Of a stretch of 64,000 bases of DNA, positions 46,111 through 56,980 are shown piece after piece (the first letter of the stretch is position 1; each line of letters begins with the position of its first letter). Below the pieces are notes generated by a model. It worked only from the letters and a program-made list of their open reading frames with translations, made no database searches and was not told the origin of the DNA. The stretch spans positions 124,001-188,000 of the forward strand of contig JAEQBH010004108.1 in NCBI GenBank assembly GCA_016808115.1, written 5' to 3'. The position numbers and the translations under genes were made by a program. The DNA comes from Tetrastigma voinierianum (taxonomy: Eukaryota > Streptophyta > Magnoliopsida > Vitales > Vitaceae).

Positions 46111-46481
46111 CGGTGATTGGAAGTCTTCTAGTATTCTCGTGATCGTTATTGTCCTTTGGTCGAGTGCGGCCTTTCATACGCCATGGTTGAGTTTCGACCT
46201 TTCGCCTTTCTCAGCTTACGAGTGTTCTTTCTAGTTCGGTATCTGCTTCGGAATCGAAACAGTGTTACATTTCCCTATGCATTAAAGTTTTCACGAAATC
46301 AAAACACACTTACATTAATAAGATAGTCGGGCTGACAAATATTTTTTTCAATATGGCTTGTTAAAAAGTTAGTGGCTAAAAATAACCCTTTGCTTTGAGA
46401 AAAACTATTTTTGTTCTTTTTCTTTTAAATGTCAAATTAGCATTTCCTTCTTTCCTTGAATATTGATCCTGCTAAATTCTT

Positions 46482-46500
46482 CGATCCCGACACGACGCCA
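46482..46500 (-). other. tRNA-Asp-type primer-binding site
   Basis: On the minus strand this reads TGGCGTCGTGTCGGGATCG, close to the tRNA-Asp primer site used by Athila elements (TGGCGCCGTTGCCGGGGA). It lies 14 bp inside the right LTR end as I define it (46515). A second PBS-like sequence lies within the LTR at about 46571-46592. Confidence 0.75.
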
Positions 46501-46514
46501 TAAAACTTGTTGAC

Positions 46515-48883
46515 TGGACCATATGATGTATACAAATTTTTGACGTTATCACCTAAGGACTATTATCTAATCCCCGGAAAAACGGCGGCATAAAACTTGT
46601 TGACTACATCAATTAATTGTTATGGATCAAAACACCTATTCAAATTTATGACTTATTACCCAAGGATTATTATCTAGTCCTCAATAATAAAACCATCAAA
46701 CTTGAGTGTGGGTTTCTTTAGCTATGGTGTTGATTAAAAGATATTTCATAAAGTAAACCATTTTCTGTGGTTTTTTTGATCTAGTATCTTGCAAGTGCAC
46801 GTCGAACAAGTAGTAAATTGGATTTAAGTCCAGATATTGATCCCACAGAGATCTCAAGAAATTTTCAGTCAAATACCCCAACTACTTAAGCTCCATACTA
46901 TTTGGACAATGTCTGATATTAGGATTTTGGCTGAAAGCTTGAAAAGAATGATATAAAGAAAAATAAATGAATAACAAATGGGCTGAATATTGAAATATTA
47001 AAATAACAAATTTAGATTGAGCAGTTATCTCTAAAGAAAACATTGAATGTCGGCTATTGTGAAGAATCAATTCCTATAGTGCAATGCGTAACTTTTGCTT
47101 CGAGACTCACAGTTTTAAAAGCTTAGTCAGTTAAGATAGTGTATTTGGATCTCTCCAAACCACACCGTTCATCATCTCACCTTCCTTTGTTTCTCCCGAG
47201 TCCCTACGAGGAGGTGAGATAATTACTTTAAATCTAATAGCCTTGTTAAGATTGTTTTCTTTTCTCGATACTTCATACCCACAACATAGATACCATAAAC
47301 TTCAGGCTCCTTCAATATAGTCATCGCGAGAGGTTTACCTTTATCTTAGTTTCCTCATCCTCAAAATTAGAAACGACTTACTCTTTCCTTGATTAGATCC
47401 TTGCTAACGGGATCGAATTCACTATTCGGAGTGAGGTGAACTCTGCGCATACTTAAATTAATAACTCACTCGACTCATTCTCGGTTACAAGTGAAAGAGG
47501 ATGTATTGATTTAAGTATTCAGAGCACATTAGATCAGTAATATCAGGTTCAAATACCTTCCCGAAATTGATGCCTCTCGGGAATGCCTTCTACTGTGTCA
47601 CTCGGATGGCCTTCTAGAAATCAAAATGAAACAACCTCGTTATGGAGTGGGAAGTGACATTGGGATCAATTCCAGAAACAAGCAAAACCGACAAGTCGAT
47701 TTAATATGCGAAGTTCAGCCATAATGAATAAAATCTTTTGCGGGAAATATAATTTGATAACGTCAAGTAAATGGAAGGCTGGGTTTCTAAATTGCGAGTT
47801 ATACCATCACAGTAAACTGGCGATCAAGAAAACCCCTTGTAAATCCCGAGGCTTGGGTGTCGAAATCCAAAATTTGTCTGGAATTCAAACAACCAGACAA
47901 TAATTTTAAGAATTATAAGTTTGCATTCAGCTAAATCCTTTACAACTAACGTTCGAATCCAAATTAGAACGAAATACAAACTAATCTAATCTAAAATAAA
48001 ATGGAAAGAAAACGAAAAGAAAAGAAAAATAAAAAATCGGGAGCCTTGACAACCATATCTCTCTTTCAAGTCGCCAAGGTTGCGTTTCTTTTTAGTAGCG
48101 ACCGTATTTATGGGGTTACGAAGTTGGGACCTCCGGAGGAGGCCCCCGGTGTTTCTTTTTGGACTTTGTTCGGCGGCCTAGTAGGCGTCTTGTCGCGACA
48201 TCGAGCTCTTGTCGCGACCTGCATTCTTCATCGCGATCCTTGTCGCGGAGCCTTTATGGTTGCGACATGTCTTAAGTGAAAGTGGTGTCGCGGCGGCAGT
48301 CTTGTCGGCGGCCTCTTCCATTTAGAGCTCATGTCGCTCGACTACGCGGCGTCGGCCTTAAATTTTATCGCGGCTAATGTCGCGGCGATCCCGGTGTTAT
48401 CGCGACTTCCGTCCGGTCTGATTGTTGTCGCGACAACCTGATGTTGCTCCCGACCTCATCTTGTAATTGATGTCAGCGACCAGGTATTATCGCGACCTTA
48501 TATTTGTGAGGTGATATCGCGACAACTTTCTCCTTGCAAGCGATGTAACTCGCGTTGTAGTGTTGATGTGTGTGCATCGGATGTCGCGACATTGTGTCTT
48601 CTTCTTCTTCAATTCCTGAATACGCATTTTGATTGCTGTCGAAGCTTAGCAACATTTGGTCATCCTTATGCGTCGTTCTTGCTGCCACCTGCTTCATCCC
48701 ATTATATCAGTTCCGCTCTGCCACATTCTGCTCCTTTTTATTGCAATTTCTGCTTTCTTTGGGATTTCCTGCTGCACAGAAATTTGGTGAAGTTTATTCC
48801 AGATTCCTGCATATAAATCAGTTTTTTATGTAAAAATTAATCAGAAAAATGGACTGAGAAAATGATGACACTAAAGCTCGTGA
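46515..48883 (-). repeat. 5' LTR of the Athila-like element
   Basis: Matches 35641-38035 from TGGACCATATGATG to 'gcatataaatcag' and 'aaaaattaatca' near the end; the last 40 bp have diverged, so the end at 48883 is approximate. The GC-richer part (48180-48600) holds at least four exact GTCGCGAC words and many one-base variants. Many substitutions separate it from the other LTR. Confidence 0.85.
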
Positions 48884-49930
48884 TTCGACTATATTTGACC
48901 TCTGCCTTGACCCATACTTTGGCCTCTCGACTGTCTGTAGTGAGAAAGGCACTGCCTTGATACCTGAGCTGAAAGCGGTTCCTCTAGCCCATCTTTGGGT
49001 AAGAAGGAACAAACGATGTCTATAGATGCAGTGGCGCTGGCCCATGGTGTCCCCGCAACTGCAGGATCCTTGCCTCTAGGGGCAATCCACATCTCACATG
49101 TCGGTATTGACAATGGTAGACATATGTCGACCACCGGCTAACACCTTTAACCCTAGCAGCCTGTCTTGGGCGTCCTTGAGGAATAGAAGTCCTCTGCTTC
49201 TTCCTCGTGCTCGAATAAGGATGATCCTCCTTCCTCTTCTTATTAGCACCCACCTCTCGGATGCTCCGAGCATCATCAATCTCTCTATCTATAGCCATAG
49301 TTGTGCTGACCATAGAGTCTATATCCTGCAGGAGAAGTCTCACAATCTTGCCCCGAATGGATAACTTCAGACCATCCTCAAATTTCCTGACCTTGGCCAT
49401 ATCTATGGCCACATAATCATCCCCGAAACGTGCTAACTCTATAAACTTAGCCATGTATTCGAGTACTGTCATAAATCCCTGTCTTAATCCGAGAAACTCC
49501 AAAGCCTTGGCATACCTAGCCGATGTCGAGAAAAACTTTCTCATAAAGAGCTCTCGAAAATCTACCCATGTGATGGCCTCACAATCCTGATTTTCACGAT
49601 CCTGCATACTTGGGATTCGCCTCTAGTTGAAATGTCGCGAGGCCAGTCTGTAATCACATCGATAATCTCCATAGCCTCAAAACTCTCTCTCTGCACAGCT
49701 ACGAACCAATGGTCAGCCACCATCGGGTCCCTTCTAAACGTAGGAGGATGATGCTCTCTAAACCTCTAGAGGTCACTCGACCCTCCTTGGCCTTTAGTTG
49801 CACTAATTACGTGCGATGGTGGTAAATACGTGCCCATCGCCTCCCTGAATTCCTGCTAATGAGCGGCGGTGGTCGACTCTTTGCCCGATGGATGACCTGC
49901 GTCCGGCGCCCTCGATTTGCCATCTACAGA
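48884..49930 (-). pseudogene. gypsy E gag, largely open
   Basis: The minus-strand frame 49020-49607 is open for 195 residues and holds the retrotransposon-gag domain: 'WVDFRELFMRKFFSTSARYAKALEFLGLRQG', 'MTVLEYMAKFIELARFGDDY' and 'KVRKFEDGLKLSIRGKIVRLLLQD', then a basic tail ('KKRKEDHPYSSTRKKQRTSIP'). The N-terminal part (49610-49930) is frameshifted but includes the 'QRFREHHPPTF' region near 49730-49760. The frame is more open than in C. The C-terminal region is cut at about 48884 by the Athila-like element, and the following protease lies at 35135-35640. Confidence 0.86.
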
Positions 49931-50319
49931 AGTTAAGGTAGCAATTTGAGATTCTCTATTTTCATTTATCACATTAGTGGTGCATAATTCCAAACACTAA
50001 TAAATAACTATTCCTACGGAATCATGCTTATTCGTTTTCCGAACCCCTAAGGTTACGTTCGCTAACCTTAGTGTTCTTCAATTTCTATACACATTCTATC
50101 ATGCATATATTTAAACCTGATACATCTCGATGGAACATATTAAAACAAAGAAATCAATACACACAATGCCACGGTATACCCATGCCCTCTTAATCCTGGT
50201 ATTTGTATACGACTCTCGATACTCGGCTATGACAAGCGATATCGAAAACAACTGAAGAATTTGGATACTCCCACCCAGGAGTTCTGAGTCATCGTTAACC
50301 TAAGCTTTGATACCAAGGC
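49931..50319 (-). other. gypsy E leader with primer-binding site
   Basis: No protein homology. Next to the LTR, plus-strand 'aacctaagctttgataccaa' (50297-50316) reads on the minus strand as TTGGTATCAAAGCTTAGGTT, a near-perfect initiator-Met tRNA primer site. It is the clearest primer site in the window. The stretch 49985-50100 parallels the leader of gypsy C (13080-13215). Confidence 0.8.
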
Positions 50320-52372
50320 TGTGGCGCTGACCGAAGTCGTTTGACAACCACTTGATCGATGAATATATGTGGGCATTCGATGTCCAAGCTGGTCAATCCC
50401 ATTCACAAGGACTCATTTCTTTATATTTTTCTTGCAAACATACAACTTCCCATATTATTATACGAGAGTTTTATATACAACTCTTTTACAAACCAAAATA
50501 TATCAAAACAGATTGTCCCAATATATTTTACAAACATAGTGTTCAAGGCCAACACCTGGCCATCTTCATACTCACGGCATCGAAGGAGCGTCGTCCTCTC
50601 GTGTACTTAAAAGGGGTGATCCGCAGTCGAGTGAGCAAGCTTTGAAGTAGATATATCTCCTATAAGGGCTACTCCCCACCTAAGTGCACATGCAATGCCA
50701 ATTACATAATCACACACCTGAATGCCTACATGTCATGAATAAGATGCGACTAATCATGATCTAATCCCGAGTCCTCACTGATTTCCTCACACATGAATAT
50801 GCCAATTGTGAAAATCTGTCATGGGCATTCCGTCCATGACCCTTTTTCCAAAACAAAATCTTTTTGTTTTTTTTTTAATTTTTTTTATTGGACCGTCTCC
50901 GAGATATAGTGTGGACAGTCTCCGATCAGTACTTTGGTGAACCTTTGAGAAGTACTGTGGACAATCTCGGATTGTGCTGGATTTATTTTTAAGAAGTCTT
51001 GTGGATAATCTCGATATGTACTTTGGTCGGTCACGAGAAATATTGTGGGCAGTCTCAGAAAATCATTGCATTTTTTATGTACCATTAAACCCCAAACACA
51101 GGGTCGATCATTTCAATGCACTCACACCCATGTCATGCCATGCCCCGTGCATAAATGCAATGCAAGTGTCATTGATAAATTATGTTTAATGCATATAATT
51201 ATTTTCATTTTTATCCCACATATATCACATAATTTCACACATAAACAAATTCTTCAATTTATAGTAATAACACACATTAGCCATTCGACCATACTTGGCC
51301 TCGAAAAAATCTAAACTTAGTCCAAAAATTCCAGCATTTGTAAATGTCACACAAAAATTCAACACGCCAATTTCTGCCTTTCGAAACCATCTGACCCAGA
51401 GCATTTTGGAGTACAACCCAGGTTCCAAACGAGTTCAACCATAAGGGACAGTTCCTCAACTTTCCTTGACCCATCCCACTGTTCAGCCTAGGTTTTGGCT
51501 GAGAACTTCATCTTATTAAATTTTAGACTCAACAAGATTTCTGTAGAGTCCAAGAACACACAAATCGGAGTTTGGACCCGAAAGTTCTGATGCGTCCGAG
51601 AAGTTAGCCTTTCTTGATTCACAAGGGTGGTCGGAGGTCGGGCATACCCCGTTTTCCATTATGCTATATTTACTTTCGGTTTCGAGGACCTTGTGCTGAG
51701 TACCAGTGGTCGGGAACTCATATGGCGGTCCATGACTATCCATAACCAAGCAGACTACACAATGAAATAATTTGCCTCAGGTAAGGGTAAAATCGTTAGG
51801 CCTACCGGCCCCTAAGTAAAATGAGCCAGGAATAAGAAAGAAACCTACCTCTTGGAGCCGATCACGATGAATTTAGATCAGCCCAGAGTGATACGATAGG
51901 AAGAAAGCCTCCTGAGTTTCTTTCCTTTTTTCCCCTTCTCCTTCGTTTCCCTTTCGCGCTGCCTCCTCCTTCTTTCTTTTTCTTTAACTTTATTCGTCCC
52001 ACCAAACTCTTCCCATCAAGTGGTGTTGTGGGGATTAAGTGGTGGTGACCAAGCTCTCATGTGTCACCCCCTCACTCTTTCCCCCATGCATGAGGCCATG
52101 TAGACGTACACATGGCCCTCATGCCATGGGCGTGGTGCCATGTGGCATCATTCCACATGTCACCATGCCATTCGTCTATTTCGCCTCTAAATACATGAAA
52201 TTCCAACCTTCTCGGAATCTAATGCAATTCGTCAGGGTAACTGAATTTCGAATGATCCAACGATGAGTCCGTTTCGTCATCCGAAATCAAGAGAAGTTCC
52301 AAGTTTGCAACCTGTACTGTAGTGACAATTTACCGTTTCGTAAAAATTTTCAAATTTATCCGGGTTTTCACA
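50320..52372 (-). repeat. 5' LTR of gypsy E
   Basis: Begins TGTGGCGCTGACC and ends CCGGGTTTTCACA, about 2.05 kb. It shares with the C and F LTRs the 'gagtcctcactga' block, repeated 'gtggacaatctcgg' segments (50885-51060), a polypyrimidine tract (51915-51990), CATGTG/CACATG words (52060-52180) and the 'cgtttcgtcatccgaaatc' end block. It directly abuts ECA1 unit 2 sequence at 52373. The open frames in it are not genes. Confidence 0.83.
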
Positions 52373-53171
52373 CAATTAATTGATGGAAAAAAGAAAATAT
52401 CTCAGATATGAAAGTTCTCGTCCAATAGAATGATATTATGAAAGGGAACTAAATTATAACTCCATTGTAAGTAGTGGTGAAGATGAATTGCAATTTTATT
52501 TATATAAAGAGAGATTAGCTTAAGAGTATAAATTGTTATTTATTATTATATATATAGAGAGAGAGATATGTTAATGTATGTATATTTTATACGTAAGCCT
52601 TAGTCAACCAACTTTGTGTTGTTCAATATTAAAAACGGTCAACAACAAAGTAGTGAGTTCATTTAATCTTGGCCCTTATGCATATCCGTTTGAAGTATGA
52701 TGTCTATGGTTTACTATTTCTTTTATGTTGGTGAATATATATATTCATATATTTTATGAAAAAAAAATAAAAAATAAAAAAATCTTTTATCTATATGATA
52801 TTTAACATCATATTTTCCTTTTTATCATAATTTTTGGAGAGAGTCACGAATGATGTTATAGTGGCCAAATCAATAAGATTTTGTTTTCAGCAAAGGATTT
52901 GAATAATTAGAGGGTATTTTTATTTTCCATTTTCATAACCAATTCTAAAGAGTGTAATTAATAAGAGTTATATTTAACAATTAATAATAGTTGATTTTCA
53001 ATAGAAGATGTAATCAATGAGGGAGGTAAATATTAATTAGTTATTAGTTTGAAATTGATTCTCATATAGCACGTTAATTAGTTTATTAATTAATGTACCA
53101 AATTAATGTAAAAATCACTCCGTTTACTAGCTATCTTTCAATTTTATTTATTACTTCGAATACAAGATATC

Positions 53172-53179
53172 TATATAAA
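53172..53179 (+). promoter_or_regulatory. TATA box of ECA1 copy 2
   Basis: TATATAAA lies 80 bp upstream of the ATG, in a segment conserved almost word for word in unit 3 (TATATAAG, 55448-55455) and unit 4 (TATATAAA, 60146-60153). The upstream roughly 700 bp are equally shared among the three units, consistent with one duplicated promoter. Confidence 0.7.
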
Positions 53180-53251
53180 CCTTCCTCCCCCATCAAGGGA
53201 GACATACTTTCCAACAAATATAGACAAATTTATTAGTCTTTAACATTGATA

Positions 53252-53632
53252 ATGGCAAGTTTCTGCAAGGTGTCTATCATTGCATTCTTCGTCTTAGCTA
53301 GTGGGGTTATCTTGTCATCACCTACACAGGCATTACGCACCAGTGAACAAGACTTCGGCCTTGCATTGGAACCCTCTTCCGCCAATGGTGAAGACATTAT
53401 TCCAATATAAGTACACCATTATCTAGATGAATGCCTCAAGAAGATCGGTAAAGAATGCGGGCCATTGTTCTTTACTAGAATATTCATCGGTTGCTGCCAA
53501 AAACTAGTTGATATGGGAGAGGAATGCCACGATACTATCACTCGTTCAGTTTTATCGAGACCTGAGTTCAGTGCCAATGCAATTTTATTTGAAACAAGAG
53601 CTGTCCAGGCTTGGAATATGTGTGCATATTAG
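53252..53632 (+). pseudogene. ECA1-like (prolamin-like/DUF1278) gene, copy 2, one stop
   Basis: 127 codons from ATG to TAG stay in one frame, broken only by TAA at codon 53 (53408-53410). Residues 1-27 are a signal peptide ('FFVLASGVILSS', cleavage after 'TQA'). A short acidic linker follows, then the prolamin-like domain with all six cysteines at codons 61, 69, 81-82 (CysCys), 92 and 124, including 'LVDMGEECHD' and 'AVQAWNMCAY'. Compared with copy 3 it lacks 24 bp (eight codons) just before the CysCys pair, an in-frame loss. The ATG is set by the signal peptide and by conservation of the 5' leader. Family members are small secreted proteins of egg cells or the female gametophyte. Without readthrough the product would be a 52-residue fragment. 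Confidence 0.88.
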
Positions 53633-54640
53633 ATTTTGATATTTGTTTACATGTTATGCAATAAAAATAATAAGAATAAGTTTAAGATGTTGAAAGCCTA
53701 TCCTTGTCTGCGAAAAGTTAATTATAATTATTAATAAGATGATTTTTATTTTTATTTTGGCTTCTTTGGTCTTTCCAATGTTGCATCCCCATTAAATACA
53801 CAAACACTAATTAAATATTTAAATTGCAGAGAGAGGCATGAGGTTGAACTCTCATACCATGTTAAATAACAAACTCTCCTAAAAGCTCTAGCCTTTTGGA
53901 TTTGGGTATAATGTGAATATCATGCTTCTCAATTTCAAAATTAAATAGGTTGATTTTTTCTTCATCATATTTTTGACATTTACAACCCTATGAGATTACT
54001 TTGTCTCATAGGAGGTATAAACAACTCAAAAGAAAACAATGAATTTGATGATGAGAATAATTTTTTTTTTAAATTCGATTAGAAATTCTAACTTTTATAA
54101 AAAATAAAAAATTGATAAATTTTTTTTATTTAAATAAAATAGTCTAAAAGAAATGGAACAGATATTTCTCCAAGAAAATTTAAGAAAAAGAGCTCCTATA
54201 AATCAAAATTTGAATGTTGAACTCTTGTGATATAAGAATATTTTGTTGCAAATTACCATATAGAAATAAATAAATAAATAAAAATTTATTGCAGATGTCT
54301 GAGAACCGTTTGAATCCTTTGACAATGAGTCCCCAAGCTCAACTAGATTTTAGTTATAAAAAAGAGCTTAGCCTAAGTGTATAAATTGTATTTCTTATTC
54401 TATATATTTAAAGAGAGATACCATAGTGTATGTCTATTTTAGAACTAAACCTTAGTCAACCAACTTTATGCATATCTTATTTTATAACATTTTTTATCCT
54501 TAAAGTATTCCAAGACCAAACACAACCCAAGACTTTTAAAATTACATACTAGGGATGTTACCATTAAAGGATGAAAAAAAAAACTTTATAGTATTCCAAG
54601 ACAAAACACAACCCTAGACTATAAAGATCAAATATTTAAA

Positions 54641-56980
54641 ATGTTATAATTAATGGATGGAAAAGAGAAAAAAGAGCTCAGATATGCAAGTTCTCGTCCA
54701 ATAGAATGATATAATGAAAGGGAACTAAATTATAACTTCATTGTATGTAAGTAGTGGTGAATAAGAATTGCAATTTTATTTATATAAAAAGAGCTTAGCT
54801 TGAGACTACAAATTGTTTTTTATTATTCTATATATACAGAGAGAGATATGTTAATGTATGTATATTTTATATGTAAGCCTTAGTGAACCAACTTGTGTTG
54901 TTCAATATTAAAAATGGTCAACAACAAAGTACTGAGTTCATTTAATCATGGCCCTTGTGCATATCGTTTTTGAGGTATGATGTCTATGCTTTAGTATTTA
55001 TTTTATGTTAGTGAATATATATTCATATATTTTATAAAAACAAATCAAAAGTAAAAATCTCTTATATCTATATGATATTTAACATCATATTTTCCTTTTT
55101 ATATCATTTTTGGAGAGAGTCACAAATGATGTTATAGTGGCCATATCAATAAGATTTTGTTTTCAACAAAGGACCTGAACAATTAGATGGTATTTTGATT
55201 TTTCTTTTTCATTACCAATTCTAAAGAGTGTAATTAATAAGAGTTATACTTTGCAATTAATAATAGTTGATTTTCAATAGAAGATGTTATCAATGAGGGA
55301 GGTAAATATTAATTAGTTATTAGTTTGAAATGAATTCTCATATGGCACGTTAATTAGTTTATTAATTCATGTACCAAATTAATGTACAAACCACTCCACT
55401 TAATAGCTATCTTTCAATTTTATTTATTACTTCGAATACAAGATATCTATATAAGCCTTTTCCCCCCTATCAAGGGAGACATACTTTCCAACAAATATAG
55501 ACAAATTTACTCTTCTTTAACATTGATAATGGCAAGTTTCTGCAAGGTGTCTGTCATTGCATTTTTCGTCTTAGCTAGTGGGGTTATCTTGTCATCACCT
55601 ACACAGGCATTCCGCTCCAGTGAACTAGACTTCGGCCTTGCATTAGAACCCTCTTCCGCCAATGGTGAAGACATTATTCCTATAGAAGTATACCATTATC
55701 TGGATGAATGCCTCAAGAAGATTGGTAATGAATGGGCCAATGTTCTTTACTAGAATATTCATCGGTAAGAAAAATGAGATCCCTGTTAGTTGCTGCCAAA
55801 AACTAGTTGATATGGGAGAGGAATGCCACGATATTATCACTCGATCAGTTTTCTCGAGACCTGAGTTCAGTGCCAATGCAACCTTATATGAAACAAGAGC
55901 TGTCCAGGCTTGGAATATGTGTGCATATTAGATTTTGATATTTTTGTTTAGATGTTATGCAATAAAAATGATAAGAAGAAGTATAAGATGTTGAAAGCCT
56001 CTCCATGTCTGTGGTTAGTTAATTATAATTCTTAATAAGATGATTTTTATTTTAATAATTGCTTCTTTAGTCATTCAAATGTTGCATCCACATAGTTGCA
56101 CATGGAGAGTCAAACAAAACAAATGAAGTCCGCTATGGACTTTCAACTACACAAACACTAATTAAATATTTAAATTGCAGAGAGAGGCATGAGGTTGAAC
56201 TCTCATACCATGTTAAATAACAAACTGTCCTAAAAGCTCAAGCTTTTTGGATTTGGGTTTAATGTGAATATCATGCTTCTCAATTTCAAAATTAAATAGG
56301 TTGATTTTGTCTTTATCATCTTTTTGACATTTACAACCTTATGAGATTACTTTGTCTCATAGGAGGTATAAACAACTGAAAAGAAAAGAATGAATTTGAT
56401 GATGTGAATAATTTTTTTTTAATTCAATTAGAAATTCTAACTTTTATAAAAAATAAAAAATTGATAAATTTTGTATGAAAATAAAAAAGTCTAAAAGAAA
56501 GAGAACAAATATTTCTCCAAGAAAAATTAAGAAAAATAGCTCCTATAAATCAAAAGCTGAATGTTGAACTCTTGTAATAAAAGAATATTTTGTTACAAAT
56601 TACCATATAGAAATTAATACATAAGAATTTAATGCAAATAACTTGGAATCGTTTGAACAAATGACAATGAGTCCCTAAGCTCTACTAGATTTTATTTATA
56701 GAAAAAGAGCTTAGCCTAAGAGTATAAATTGTTTTTCTTATTCTATATATAGAGAGAGAGAGATACCATAGTGTATGTCTATTTTATATGTAAGCCTGAG
56801 TCAACCAAATTCTTGCATATCTTATTCTATAGCGTTTTTTATCATTAAAGTATTCCAAGACCAAACACAACCCTAAACTTTAAAAATTACATGTTAGAGA
56901 TGTTACCATTAATGGATGAAAAAAGGAAAAAAACTTTGTAGTATTCCAAGACAAAGAACAACCCTAGACTGTAAAGATTA
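54641..56980 (+). repeat. ECA1 tandem unit 3 up to the solo LTR
   Basis: Contains promoter (54660-55528, TATATAAG at 55448-55455), gene copy 3 (55529-55931) and 3' flank (55932-56980). Overall it is very similar to unit 2, with small indels. The 3' flank holds 'gcaataaaaatgataag' near 55960 (polyadenylation-like) and the sub-repeat 'tattccaagaccaaacacaaccc' twice (56850, 56945). The unit is interrupted at 56980 by a solo LTR and finishes at 59303 onward. Confidence 0.85.
55529..55931 (+). pseudogene. ECA1-like (prolamin-like/DUF1278) gene, copy 3, one frameshift
   Basis: The best-preserved copy. Codons 1-68 are open: signal peptide to residue 27 ('SPTQA'), then 'LDFGLALEPSS', 'GEDIIPIEVYHYLDEC' and 'LKKIGNE'. 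There is no stop at codon 53, where copies 1 and 2 have TAA. A 2-bp loss relative to copy 2 at about 55733-55735 changes the second cysteine codon to Trp and shifts the frame, giving TAG at 55751-55753 and a 74-residue product. In the shifted frame the rest of the domain is intact to TAG 55929-55931: 'IFIGKKNEIPVSCCQKLVDM', 'GEECHDIITRSVFSRPEF', an Asn-Ala-Thr glycosylation motif and the final Cys. The open frame extends upstream to 55382 without a stop, but the leader is conserved noncoding sequence with a TATA box inside it, so I start at 55529. Confidence 0.88.

Larger units (their letters stand above)
35641..48883 (-). mobile_element. Athila-like Ty3/gypsy element
   Basis: A 13.2 kb minus-strand element has LTRs of about 2.4 kb (35641-38035 and 46515 to about 48883) that match through most of their length. 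Gag, protease, RT, RNase H and integrase read on the minus strand between 46110 and 41380. A tRNA-Asp-type primer site (46482-46500) lies next to the right LTR and a polypurine tract (38036-38051) next to the left LTR. A 3.3 kb noncoding stretch lies between integrase and 3' LTR. Large size, Asp primer and the RT/gag wording are typical of the Athila lineage. The flanks are gag (right) and protease linker (left) of gypsy E. No clean target duplication could be read. Confidence 0.87.
52373..54640 (+). repeat. ECA1 tandem unit 2
   Basis: A unit of about 2.27 kb: promoter region, gene copy 2 (53252-53632), 3' flank. It is recognised by 'agttctcgtccaatagaatgat' at 52417 and again at 54690 (unit 3) and 59380 (unit 4). 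Each full unit also has an internal sub-repeat: the 'agcttagcctaagagtataaattg'-type block followed by 'tatgtaagccttagtcaacca' occurs twice per unit (52515/54365, 54790/56705, 59485/60615). 53633-54640 is AT-rich noncoding. Confidence 0.85.

Noticed and set aside
55382..55528. Upstream in-frame Met extending ECA1 copy 3 by 49 residues
   Set aside because: The stretch contains the TATA box and 5' leader shared with units 2 and 4. The start at 55529 gives a proper signal peptide as in the other copies.
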